Positions 4,825 through 11,072 of a stretch of 11,072 nt of DNA are shown here, in pieces; the first letter of the stretch is position 1; the number at the start of each line of letters is the position of its first letter. Source of the stretch: Deltaproteobacteria bacterium (GTDB lineage: Bacteria > Myxococcota_A > UBA9160 > SZUA-336); the NCBI GenBank assembly GCA_030665705.1, contig DAOUZG010000028.1:1-11072 (forward strand), in the 5' to 3' direction. The position numbers were made by a program, and so were the translations under genes. A model generated the notes under the pieces. The model had not been told where the DNA came from. It saw only the letters and a list, made by a program, of their open reading frames with translations, and did no database searches.

Positions 4825-6930
4825 GTGCGGCTGTGGGATGTCCTGAGAGCGGCGCTCTGCGTCGCGGTGGTCGGACCCATCGCGGGATGCAATCGTGTTG
4901 AGGTCGCGGCACCCACGAGCCAGGTGGCTCTGATCGGAACCGCCCCGAACGTCCTCCTCATCACGATCGACACCCTACGCGCTGACCACGTGGGGAGCTA
5001 CGGGTACTCGAAGGGCACGACTCCGACGCTCGATGCCTTAGCCGTCGAAGGGGTCCGTTTTGCGACACCCGTGGCCCCGACGCCGCTTACGCTCCCCTCG
5101 CACACGTCGATCCTCACGGGTCTGTTCCCCCCCGCGCACGGCGTCCGGCACAACGGGATGTTCCGGCTCGACCCGGCCGTCGAGACACTCGCAGAGCGCA
5201 TGCACGAGGGTGGCTATGCGACCGCGGCGTTCGTGGGCTCCGTCGTTCTCGCGAAGCGCTACGGTCTGGACCAGGGCTTCGAGGTCTACAACGACGAGCC
5301 GACGAGGGAGAAGTCCGGTCCCTCCGGCTTCCGGGAGAGCCCAGCCGCGGTGGTGACGGATCGGGCGCTCCGATGGCTCGATGCCACCGACGGCCCCTTC
5401 TTTCTCTGGGTCCACTACTACGATCCCCACGCGAGATACACTCCGCCATCGCCGTTCTCGAAGCGCTTCGCCGATCAGCCCTACGACGGGGAGATCGCCT
5501 ACGTTGATTCCCAGATCGGAAGACTCCTACAGCGGCTGCGGGGGTCGGGCCGCTTCGAGCAGACCTTCATCGTCGTGACGTCCGACCACGGCGAGAGTCT
5601 CGGGGAGCACGGCGAAGCCACCCACTCCTACACACTCTACGACCCCGTTCTCATCGTGCCCCTGATCTTCCGCGGTCCCGACATCCCGGCAAGCCGCGTG
5701 GTGACGGGCGTGGTGCGTACGATCGACATCGCCCCGACTCTGCTCTGGTCGCTCGGCCTGGACCCGCTCCCCGACGCCGACGGGGAGGACCTCGCGCCCC
5801 TCTGGGTGCCGGGGGCGCCTCCGTCCCACCGGTGGGGATACGCGGAGACCCTGGCCACGCAGCTCGAGCAGGGATGGAGCCCCCTTTTCGCCATCCGCTC
5901 TTCGGACTTTCTCTACGTACGGTCTCCTCGACCTGAGCTCTACAAACTCAAGCGAGATCCCGAGCAACTGAGCGACCTGATCGAGGCCGGAGCAGAGACT
6001 GCGGCGAAGATCGTCCGGTTCATCGACCCGTGGGTGGACGAGATCCTCGCTCGGGAGCGTCAGGGTCAGAAGCTCGGCATCGACCCTGAGACCCGAAAGC
6101 AGCTTCTAGCCCTCGGCTACGCGCTGCCCGACGGCCCCGTCGAGGAGACCGGCGCCGATCCCAAGGATGGGCGCGCCGCGCTGGAGCTCTATTTCGAAGG
6201 AACCGCAGCACTCGACGCGAACGCGTTCGACCGCGCACGGGTCCTGCTGGAGAAGGCGCTCGAGGGTCTACCCAACAGCGCTTCGGCTCACGGGAGGCTG
6301 AGCCAGGTGAACCTGAGCCTGGGACGCCTTCCCGAAGCACGGACCCAGGCCGAGGCCGCCGTGCGCCTGGCGCCACAGTCGGCCGCGCACCACTCCCACC
6401 TCGGAGAGGTCCGCCGCCTCCTGGCCGATCGAGAGGGAGCGGTCGCAGCGTTTCAGATGGCGTTGCGTCTCGATCCGACCGACCCCGATGCCCACGTCGG
6501 TCTCGCGTGGATTCACGCGGAAGAAGGAAACCTGGAGCAGGCCGAACAGCACGCGCAGCAAGCGCTCGAGGCGGATCCCTACGGCGCCATGGTCCGCGCC
6601 AAGCTCGGCATTATGTGGGGTCTCAACGGTCACCCCGGTCGGACCGTCGCCCTGCTCCAGGAGGCGGTCCGCGTGGAGCCCACGTCCGAGTTCGCCCACA
6701 TGATGCTTGCGGTGGAGCTGGCGCGCCTCGGGCGTGAAGCCGAGTCCGAGCGGAGCCTCGCCCAGGCGGGGCCCTACGCAGAGGACGCCAAGCTCCTCAA
6801 CGCGCTTGCCGCTGCGCACACGGTCGCAGACAACGCCGAGGGCGCCGAGGCGGTGGACCGGGAACTTCTCCGGCTCCATCCCGACTTCGGGCCAGCCTGT
6901 GAAAGACAGGCCACCCGCGACGGTTCCTAG
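4825..6930 (+). CDS. Lipoprotein with sulfatase-fold domain and TPR repeats
   Basis: This 701-residue protein starts with a short signal peptide ending in a lipobox (G-P-I-A-G-C, Cys22), so it is probably a lipid-anchored envelope protein. Residues about 40-400 form an alkaline phosphatase/sulfatase-superfamily hydrolase domain. N-V-L-L-I-T-I-D-T-L-R-A-D-H starts at 42 (Asp49 at the first metal site), T-L-P-S-H at 89-93 is the nucleophile motif, S-D-H-G-E is at 253-257 (Asp254, His255), and His267 follows. True sulfatases have Cys or Ser, converted to formylglycine, and then Arg in the nucleophile motif; here these are Thr89 and His93, so a phospho-ester hydrolase or transferase is as likely as a sulfatase. 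Residues about 450-690 carry five to six TPR units, a protein-binding scaffold. The GTG start follows GGAGG (4811-4815) by 9 bases. The gene stands alone, 150 bases before the next. Confidence 0.85.
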   Translation: MRLWDVLRAALCVAVVGPIAGCNRVEVAAPTSQVALIGTAPNVLLITIDTLRADHVGSYGYSKGTTPTLDALAVEGVRFATPVAPTPLTLPSHTSILTGLFPPAHGVRHNGMFRLDPAVETLAERMHEGGYATAAFVGSVVLAKRYGLDQGFEVYNDEPTREKSGPSGFRESPAAVVTDRALRWLDATDGPFFLWVHYYDPHARYTPPSPFSKRFADQPYDGEIAYVDSQIGRLLQRLRGSGRFEQTFIVVTSDHGESLGEHGEATHSYTLYDPVLIVPLIFRGPDIPASRVVTGVVRTIDIAPTLLWSLGLDPLPDADGEDLAPLWVPGAPPSHRWGYAETLATQLEQGWSPLFAIRSSDFLYVRSPRPELYKLKRDPEQLSDLIEAGAETAAKIVRFIDPWVDEILARERQGQKLGIDPETRKQLLALGYALPDGPVEETGADPKDGRAALELYFEGTAALDANAFDRARVLLEKALEGLPNSASAHGRLSQVNLSLGRLPEARTQAEAAVRLAPQSAAHHSHLGEVRRLLADREGAVAAFQMALRLDPTDPDAHVGLAWIHAEEGNLEQAEQHAQQALEADPYGAMVRAKLGIMWGLNGHPGRTVALLQEAVRVEPTSEFAHMMLAVELARLGREAESERSLAQAGPYAEDAKLLNALAAAHTVADNAEGAEAVDRELLRLHPDFGPACERQATRDGS

Positions 6931-6988
6931 CTCCCACCTCTAGGGTCCTTCTTACGAGCGCGGGATCTCCTCGCTTCCGGTAACCTCA

Positions 6989-7013
6989 CAGTCCCTCCCA
7001 CCCGTGCGGACTG
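6989..7013. promoter_or_regulatory. Inverted repeat in the leader of the acetolactate synthase gene
   Basis: CAGTCC (6989-6994) and GGACTG (7008-7013) form a perfect 6-bp dyad with a 13-base loop. CTCCCA at 6995-7000 could instead pair with the TGGGGAG just downstream. These lie in the 150-base gap before the AlsS-like gene and could form alternative RNA structures or mark an operator. There is no leader peptide that I can defend, so the function is open. Confidence 0.2.
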
Positions 7014-7080
7014 GAGGCTGGGGAGCGGGTCGGGAGTGCCCGTACATCGGTGGCCCGCGTCGCCGCAGGCCGGAGATCTC

Positions 7081-8727
7081 ATGAAGGCGAGCGATCTTTT
7101 CTTGCGTTGTCTGGAGGCTGAGGGCGTTACGTACATCTTCGGGGTTCCGGGCGAGGAGAACGCCGACCTGATGATGTCGCTCCTCGATTCTCCCATCGAG
7201 TTCATCATCTGTCGCCACGAGCAGGGCGCAGCGTTCATGGCGGACCTGTTCGGGCGACTGACGGGCCGCGCCGGCCTCTGTCTCGGCACGCTGGGGCCGG
7301 GTGCCACGAACCTGGTGACCGGCGTTGCGAGTGCGAACCTCGACCGCTCCCCTCTGGTCGTGGTCACCGGGCAGGGGGCCACGACGCGGCTCCACAAGGA
7401 GTCCCACCAGGTTATGGACGTCGTCGGCATGTTCCGGCCGATCACGAAATGGGCCACCTCGATCTACGACGAGCGGAACATCCCGGAGGTGGTGAGAAAG
7501 GCCTTCAAGCTCGCCGTAGCGGAAAAGCCCGGTGCGACCCACATCGAGCTCCCCGAGGACATCGCGAAGCTCGACGTGGCCGAAGAGCCGATCGTGCCCG
7601 GTTTGAAGGTCCGGCGACCGGTGGCTGACGAGAAGTCGATCCAGGCCGCCCTCGAGCTGATCGCGGGGGCAACCACCCCGGTGATCCTGGCCGGAAACGG
7701 GTGCATCCGAACCCGCGTTTCGAAGCAGCTCCACCGCTTCGTCGACGCCACCGGGATCTATGCGGCGATGACGTTCATGGGGAAGGGTGCGATCTCCGAC
7801 CGCCATCCGAGGAGTCTCTACGCTGCAGGTTTGGGCAGTCACGATCACGTGACGCATGCCGTCGAGCGGGCCGACCTCGTGATTGCGATCGGCTACGACA
7901 TCGTCGAGTGGCATCCGACTCACTGGAACATCGGGATCGAGAAGAAGATCCTGCACATCGACTTCACCTCGGCCGAGGTGGATACAAACTACCGGCCCCA
8001 GGTCGAGGTGGTGGGCGATCTCGCTGCCGCGCTCTGGGCGATCAACGAGGGGCTCACGCCCTCCCACCAGAAAGATCCGACGGCATTCGCCGACGCTCGC
8101 GAGACGCTTACGCGGGAGATCGAGGAGGAATATTCGGACGATCCGGGATTCCCGGTGAAGCCGCAACGCATCTTGAGCGACCTTCGGAAGGAGATGGCAG
8201 ACGACGACGTCTTGATCAGCGATGTGGGTGCGCACAAGATGTGGGTTGCCCGAAACTACCCGACCTACCTGCCGAACTCGTGCATCATCTCCAACGGATT
8301 CTGTTCGATGGGGATTGCGGCTCCCGGGTCGATGGGAGCCAAGCTCGTGCACCCGGATCGAAAGGTCGTCGGGCTTTGCGGGGACGGCGGTTTCATGATG
8401 AACGTCCAGGAGCTCGCGACGGCCGTTCAGTACCGGATCGCACCCGTGATCATGGTGTGGGAGGACTCCGAGTACGGGCTCATCCGCTGGAAGCAGGAGC
8501 TCATCTACGGGAGACACTCCCACACGGAATTCCGGAACCCCGATCTCGTGGAGCTCTCGCGTTCGTTCGGCTGCTTCGCAAGGCGAGTGGACTCGGCTGA
8601 GGCAGTTCGGCCGATTCTCCGTGAGGCGTTCGAGGTCGATGACCGACCGTCGGTGATCGTGATCCCCGTTGACTACTCGGAGAATATGAAGCTCTCCCGT
8701 CGCTTGGGTGAGCTCTTGCAGCACTGA
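7081..8727 (+). CDS. Acetolactate synthase, catabolic AlsS-like ThDP enzyme
   Basis: This is a 548-residue thiamine-diphosphate enzyme of the acetohydroxyacid synthase family, which condenses two pyruvates to 2-acetolactate with loss of CO2. The cofactor-activating glutamate lies in R-H-E-Q-G-A-A-F-M-A (Glu47), with L-G-P-G-A-T-N-L-V-T following. The metal/ThDP motif begins G-D-G-G-F-M-M-N at 434-441 and continues to W-E-D-S-E-Y-G at 460-466 (Asp462). The W-x-D-S form and the ending P-V-D-Y-S-E-N recall the FAD-independent AlsS branch more than anabolic IlvB, and no small regulatory subunit is nearby. Related decarboxylases share the scaffold, so pyruvate as substrate is inference. The ATG at 7081 follows GGAG (7072-7075) by 5 bases; an earlier in-frame ATG at 7036 lacks such a site. 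A 32-codon ORF and a HAD phosphatase gene follow closely, probably in one transcript. Confidence 0.83.
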   Translation: MKASDLFLRCLEAEGVTYIFGVPGEENADLMMSLLDSPIEFIICRHEQGAAFMADLFGRLTGRAGLCLGTLGPGATNLVTGVASANLDRSPLVVVTGQGATTRLHKESHQVMDVVGMFRPITKWATSIYDERNIPEVVRKAFKLAVAEKPGATHIELPEDIAKLDVAEEPIVPGLKVRRPVADEKSIQAALELIAGATTPVILAGNGCIRTRVSKQLHRFVDATGIYAAMTFMGKGAISDRHPRSLYAAGLGSHDHVTHAVERADLVIAIGYDIVEWHPTHWNIGIEKKILHIDFTSAEVDTNYRPQVEVVGDLAAALWAINEGLTPSHQKDPTAFADARETLTREIEEEYSDDPGFPVKPQRILSDLRKEMADDDVLISDVGAHKMWVARNYPTYLPNSCIISNGFCSMGIAAPGSMGAKLVHPDRKVVGLCGDGGFMMNVQELATAVQYRIAPVIMVWEDSEYGLIRWKQELIYGRHSHTEFRNPDLVELSRSFGCFARRVDSAEAVRPILREAFEVDDRPSVIVIPVDYSENMKLSRRLGELLQH

Positions 8728-8730
8728 CAC

Positions 8731-8734
8731 GGAG
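8731..8734 (+). promoter_or_regulatory. Shine-Dalgarno of the 32-codon ORF
   Basis: GGAG lies 7 bases before the ATG at 8742 and 3 bases after the acetolactate synthase stop codon. Its ideal spacing is the main evidence that this short ORF is translated. Confidence 0.6.
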
Positions 8735-8741
8735 AAAGACC

Positions 8742-8840
8742 ATGGCACAGATGGACGCGAAGAAGTTCATCCAGGAGCGCTACCACCAAGCCATCGTCAC
8801 CTACTTCGATCGGTGGGGAAGGCAGGCGCCTCCGGAGTGA
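8742..8840 (+). CDS. Small protein, 32 residues, function unknown
   Basis: An ATG at 8742 opens 32 codons ending in TGA at 8838-8840. It begins 14 bases after the acetolactate synthase stop and ends 7 bases before the HAD phosphatase start, so it fits between them without overlap. GGAG at 8731-8734 gives ideal spacing, and the GGAG formed by its own last codons (8834-8837) may serve the next gene, a sign of translational coupling. Residues about 5-25 look like one amphipathic helix: Ile10, Tyr14, Ile18, Tyr21/Phe22 and Trp25 fall on one face, with Lys, Glu, Arg and Asp elsewhere; the tail is Ala-Pro-Pro-Glu. There is no signal peptide or membrane segment. It might be a partner of a neighbouring enzyme or a leader controlling the HAD gene. 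I do not recognise a family, and short ORFs do occur by chance. Confidence 0.5.
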   Translation: MAQMDAKKFIQERYHQAIVTYFDRWGRQAPPE

Positions 8841-8847
8841 GAGGATC

Positions 8848-9498
8848 ATGATCCGCGCTGTGCTCTGGGACAACGACGGCGTCCTCGTCGATACCGAGGC
8901 GCTCTACTTCGACGCGACCCGAGAGGTGCTGGCGAGCGTCGGGGCCGAGCTGACGAGGGATCTCTTCGTGCGTATCTCCCTCGAGGAGGGTCGTAGCGCC
9001 TTCGATCTCGCACGAGAGAGGGGAACGACGGAAGATGAGGTCAAGCGGCTCCGTTCGAGGCGCGACGAGCGTTACAGTGCGTTTCTCCGCTTGGGGGTTC
9101 CCGTGTTCGACGGCGCGGAAGAGGTCCTGAGCCGTCTTCACGGACGGGTCCGAATGGGGGTTGTGACGAGCGCGCACCGGGAACACTTCGATCTCATCCA
9201 CCGCTCGACGGGGCTGGTTCGCTACTTCGACTTCGTGCTAGCCCGCGAGGACTACGAGAGCTCGAAGCCCCATCCCGACCCGTATTTGGCGGCGCTCGAG
9301 CGACACGGCCTTCGGGCCGAGGAGAGCGTGGTGATCGAGGACTCGGTGCGCGGCCTGCTCGCTGCGCGCGGAGCCGGGATTCGTTGCATTGTCGTGCCGA
9401 ATGCACTGACTCGACAGGGTCGCTTCGACGGGGCCCACGCGGTGGTCGGAAACCTGCGGGAGGCCGAAACCGAGCTCGAGCGTCTGCTGAGCGAGTAA
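8848..9498 (+). CDS. HAD-superfamily hydrolase, phosphoglycolate phosphatase/beta-PGM-like
   Basis: This 216-residue cytoplasmic phosphatase or phosphomutase of the haloacid dehalogenase superfamily shows all four motifs: D-N-D-G-V-L-V-D-T-E at 8-17 (nucleophile Asp8, acid/base Asp10), V-T-S-A at 106-109, Lys140 in S-S-K-P-H-P-D-P, and I-E-D-S at 163-166 for magnesium. A helical cap lies between motifs I and II (about 16-85), as in the subfamily of Gph, beta-phosphoglucomutase and small sugar-phosphate phosphatases. The substrate cannot be read from sequence. The ATG at 8848 is 7 bases past the small ORF's stop; the GGAG at 8834-8837 or GAGG at 8841-8844 could serve it. It is last in the likely acetolactate synthase transcript and converges on the methyltransferase gene. 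A metabolite-repair role, removing a phosphorylated by-product, is one speculation. Confidence 0.87.
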   Translation: MIRAVLWDNDGVLVDTEALYFDATREVLASVGAELTRDLFVRISLEEGRSAFDLARERGTTEDEVKRLRSRRDERYSAFLRLGVPVFDGAEEVLSRLHGRVRMGVVTSAHREHFDLIHRSTGLVRYFDFVLAREDYESSKPHPDPYLAALERHGLRAEESVVIEDSVRGLLAARGAGIRCIVVPNALTRQGRFDGAHAVVGNLREAETELERLLSE

Positions 9499-9512
9499 GG
9501 TAGGGGCCTACC
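9499..9512. terminator. Dyad between convergent HAD and methyltransferase genes
   Basis: GGTAGG-GG-CCTACC starts right after the HAD stop codon and covers the stop codon (9508-9510) of the opposing methyltransferase gene. A stem here could act for both directions. There is no T-run on either side, and the loop is very tight (a 5-bp stem with a GGGC loop is more realistic), so termination is only suggested by position. Confidence 0.33.
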
Positions 9513-10164
9513 CGCGCCGCCGCGACACGAACAGCGTCCGCCGCGGCTTGGCCAGGGGGATGCGCTCCGGCAGCGCCGGCTCGAACCCGGTGGATTCCAG
9601 CATCCGCTGAAGGGCGGGAACCGAGAAGACCCACGGGTGCTTGGTCCGGGCTCCGCGCATGCGCCCCCACCACTTGTGGAGGCGTTTCGCGACGTACCGC
9701 CGTCCCGCGAAAGTGTCGACCGAGACAACGAGCACGGCCCCAGGCTGCGAGACGCGGGCGATCTCCGCGAGCCCTTCAGCCGCCGCGCGCACGTGATCGA
9801 GGACGTTCAGAAGGAAGACCCGGTCGAACGTCTGGTCGGGGAAGGGGAGGGACTCAAACACCCCGGCGGTATGCCGGATTCCAGGCGTCAGCCCCATCGG
9901 CACGAGCTGCGACGCAAGCGGATCGAGCGTGTAGCGGCTGACTTCGGGCAAGAACTCGAGGACGGTGTCGAGTCCGCACCCGATGTCGAGCACGCGTTCG
10001 CCCGGCTTGGTCGGCGCGCGCGCCTCCACCGTCTCTAGGAGAGCGCGCCAGGCGGCGATCCGCTCGGGGGCCTCGGCAACCCGCTTCTCGGCGTAGCCGA
10101 CCCAGGTCTCGAGGTGCCCGGTCTGGGCTCGGTGCCAGACCTCCGGGCCGACGGCTCTCTTCAC
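9508..10164 (-). CDS. Class I SAM-dependent methyltransferase
   Basis: This 218-residue protein has the Rossmann-type AdoMet-binding fold. Motif I, R-V-L-D-I-G-C-G-L-D, is at 57-66; an acidic residue in Y-T-L-D-P (about 80) fits the ribose-binding position; F-D-R-V-F-L-L-N-V-L-D-H-V (about 113-125) is the UbiE/Methyltransf_11-like motif; and P-G-A-V-L-V-V-S follows. The C-terminal part is basic (R-R-Y-V-A-K-R-L-H-K-W-W). It would methylate a small molecule, lipid or glycan; which one is not visible. The start is a GTG at 10164 with a GAAGGGG about 7 bases upstream. It diverges from a glycosyltransferase gene, so a role in polysaccharide or LPS modification is a fair inference. Its stop lies 9 bases from the HAD stop, in the convergent sense. 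Confidence 0.83.
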   Translation of the reverse strand: MKRAVGPEVWHRAQTGHLETWVGYAEKRVAEAPERIAAWRALLETVEARAPTKPGERVLDIGCGLDTVLEFLPEVSRYTLDPLASQLVPMGLTPGIRHTAGVFESLPFPDQTFDRVFLLNVLDHVRAAAEGLAEIARVSQPGAVLVVSVDTFAGRRYVAKRLHKWWGRMRGARTKHPWVFSVPALQRMLESTGFEPALPERIPLAKPRRTLFVSRRRG

Positions 10165-10254
10165 GCTGCGCCCCTTCTCCCGTTCCCGGGCCCCGTTCCC
10201 CCTCCCGCGGGGCCGCGCCCAGCGCGAGGGCGTGGCCGGAGGGTCTCGAGCGGT

Positions 10255-10269
10255 GCGCTATTCTAGCGC
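10255..10269. promoter_or_regulatory. Perfect dyad GCGCTA-TTC-TAGCGC, candidate operator or -10 region
   Basis: A 6-bp perfect inverted repeat with a 3-base centre lies in the divergent spacer. On the plus strand its centre reads TATTCT, similar to a -10 box, so it may be an operator overlapping a promoter for the glycosyltransferase, which starts about 170 bases on. No -35 box is clear. Confidence 0.28.
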
Positions 10270-10299
10270 GTGGCCGACTGCATGCCGCCCACCCCCGGA

Positions 10300-10377
10300 T
10301 TGGAAGGCGCGCACGCAGTCGCGCAATGTCCGGGGAGGTGGCGAGGTGCGCACGGAGTCGCGCGCCGGCCGGGAAGG
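10300..10377. repeat. 39-base imperfect tandem duplication
   Basis: Two adjacent 39-base units (10300-10338 and 10339-10377) match at 29 of 39 positions by hand alignment. The best core is GCGCACGCAGTCGCGC (10309-10324) against GCGCACGGAGTCGCGC (10348-10363), 15 of 16 identical. It lies between divergent genes and is not coding. It could be a decayed tandem duplication or a pair of protein-binding sites almost four helical turns apart. Confidence 0.6.
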
Positions 10378-10388
10378 TGGATTCGCTC

Positions 10389-10412
10389 GCCGATAACCCG
10401 CGCCGATAACCC
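10389..10412. repeat. Tandem GCCGATAACCC with 13-base period
   Basis: GCCGATAACCC occurs at 10389-10399 and again at 10402-10412, separated by GC. It is 27 bases upstream of the glycosyltransferase start codon, where it would lie in or next to the 5' leader. It could be slippage or a double binding site. Confidence 0.75.
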
Positions 10413-10438
10413 GGAAAAGAGAGGGATTCGTCGATCCC

Positions 10439-11072
10439 ATGCTTCCTCGGGCCAGTGTGATTCTGACAACCTACAACCAGCCGAGGTTGCTCGACCTCGT
10501 GCTCCAGAGCTACGAGCGCCAATCCCGCCTCGACCTCGAGATCGTCATTGCAGACGATGGCTCCGGCCCGGAGACCCGAGAGGTCATCGAGCGGCACGAT
10601 CACCAAGCCCCGTTCCGGATCCACCACGTGTGGCAGCCGGATCGCGGATTCCGAAAGTCCGAAGCCGTGAACCGAGCTATTCTCGAGAGCCGCGCCGACT
10701 ACCTCGTCTTCTCGGACGGAGACTGCCTCGCATCCCGGACCTTCGTGGAGGAGCACCTCAAGGCCTCACGTCCACGCACCTACGTGGTCGGCGGCCACAT
10801 CCGGCTCACGCCGGAGTACACGGCCAGCCTCACACCCCAGGAGGTTCGGGCCGGCAAGTTCGAGCGACAGGGAACGCGCCTCGAACGGCTGGAGCTGTGG
10901 GCGACCCACCTGAAGAGCCTCGTCTACATTGCCGCGCGCAAGCGACGCAAGCCCAAGTTCTACGGCGTCAACTTCTCCGTCGACCGTGAGAGCTTCTACA
11001 GCATCAACGGGTTCGACCACACCTACAGCAACTGTGGACGGGAGGACTCCGATCTACGAAACCGCATGCAGC
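10439..11072 (+). CDS. Family 2 glycosyltransferase (partial, runs off right edge)
   Basis: The 211 codons visible form the catalytic domain of a GT-A-fold glycosyltransferase, which transfers a sugar from a nucleotide-sugar donor, usually at the cytoplasmic face during LPS or capsule synthesis. A-S-V-I-L-T-T-Y-N-Q at residues 5-14 is the nucleotide-binding strand, D-D-G-S is at 39-42, the metal-binding D-G-D is at 93-95, and G-F-D followed by G-R-E-D-S-D-L at 191-206 is the acceptor-side motif with the likely base Asp203. Late motifs of this type resemble chondroitin-polymerase-like GT2 enzymes. The ATG at 10439 is right because the family begins a few residues before V-I-L-T-T-Y-N; the Shine-Dalgarno (AGAGGG, 10420-10425) is rather far, 13 bases. 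The 3' end is outside the window. An overlapping open frame (10270-10989) is a shadow. Confidence 0.87.
   Translation, partial: MLPRASVILTTYNQPRLLDLVLQSYERQSRLDLEIVIADDGSGPETREVIERHDHQAPFRIHHVWQPDRGFRKSEAVNRAILESRADYLVFSDGDCLASRTFVEEHLKASRPRTYVVGGHIRLTPEYTASLTPQEVRAGKFERQGTRLERLELWATHLKSLVYIAARKRRKPKFYGVNFSVDRESFYSINGFDHTYSNCGREDSDLRNRMQ

Larger units (their letters stand above)
10165..10438. other. Divergent spacer, methyltransferase / glycosyltransferase
   Basis: These 274 bases separate two divergent genes and must hold both promoters. No ORF here is believable. The left third is a C-rich tract, and the rest carries a 6-bp dyad, a 39-base imperfect duplication and a 13-base tandem repeat, listed separately. 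Confidence 0.6.

Noticed and set aside
4674..4901. Short plus-strand frame overlapping the start of the sulfatase-like gene
   Set aside because: It has no ribosome binding site, is Arg-rich, and overlaps the signal-peptide coding part of a well-supported gene.
7036..7080. Upstream in-frame start for the acetolactate synthase
   Set aside because: The added residues are not typical of the family, which begins close to M-K-A-S-D-L. GGAG five bases before 7081 decides the start.
6952..8748. Nearly 600-codon minus-strand open frame opposite the acetolactate synthase gene
   Set aside because: Long antisense frames are common in high-GC genes. The plus strand has all ThDP motifs, and the antisense translation has no domain and is Arg/His/Asp-rich.
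10270..10989. Plus-strand open frame of 239 codons over the glycosyltransferase
   Set aside because: It is in another frame than the GT2 motifs, is Arg/Pro-rich, and starts in the repeat-bearing spacer. The true gene begins at 10439 and stays open to the window end.
1..11072. Defence system, CRISPR array, prophage or insertion sequence
   Set aside because: There are no regularly spaced repeats and no transposase, integrase, nuclease or toxin-antitoxin signatures. The genes are metabolic and envelope-related.

Overview
The window is high-GC, gene-dense bacterial chromosome with short intergenic gaps, GTG as well as ATG starts, and clear GGAG-type ribosome binding sites. A predicted lipoprotein of the sulfatase/alkaline phosphatase superfamily fused to TPR repeats, a lipid-type thiolase, and an envelope glycosyltransferase all point to a Gram-negative, probably uncultured, soil or marine lineage of the Myxococcota/Desulfobacterota (old deltaproteobacterial) kind. 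That placement is inference from gene style, not from a marker gene.

Layout. At the extreme left edge only the start of a leftward gene is visible (1-12), with a good ribosome binding site. A gene-free stretch follows to 319, then a leftward MFS transporter (320-1597). Diverging from it is a tight two-gene operon: a lipid-transfer/SCP2-like thiolase (1666-2928) and a CaiC-like acyl-CoA ligase (2952-4517). Together these three genes look like a small module for importing a carboxylic acid, activating it to a CoA thioester, and cleaving or condensing it. The substrate cannot be read from sequence. A 307-base gap (4518-4824) holds a possible terminator-like hairpin and an apparent leftover 3' end of a lost minus-strand gene.

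Next comes a lipoprotein with an N-terminal sulfatase-fold domain and a C-terminal TPR array (4825-6930). Its nucleophile position is Thr, not Cys or Ser. After 150 bases there is a second tight rightward cluster: an AlsS-like thiamine-diphosphate acetolactate synthase (7081-8727), a 32-codon small ORF with its own ribosome binding site (8742-8840), and a HAD-superfamily phosphatase (8848-9498). The HAD gene converges on a leftward SAM methyltransferase (9508-10164).

Finally, a 274-base divergent spacer with several short repeats separates the methyltransferase from a family 2 glycosyltransferase (10439 to the right edge, incomplete), probably the start of a polysaccharide or LPS region.

I saw no CRISPR array, tRNA, rRNA, transposase, phage gene or recognisable defence system. 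The points most worth following are the 32-codon ORF, the unusual catalytic residues in three enzymes (thiolase, ligase, sulfatase-like protein), the gene remnant at 4559-4708, and the repeat-bearing spacer at 10255-10412.
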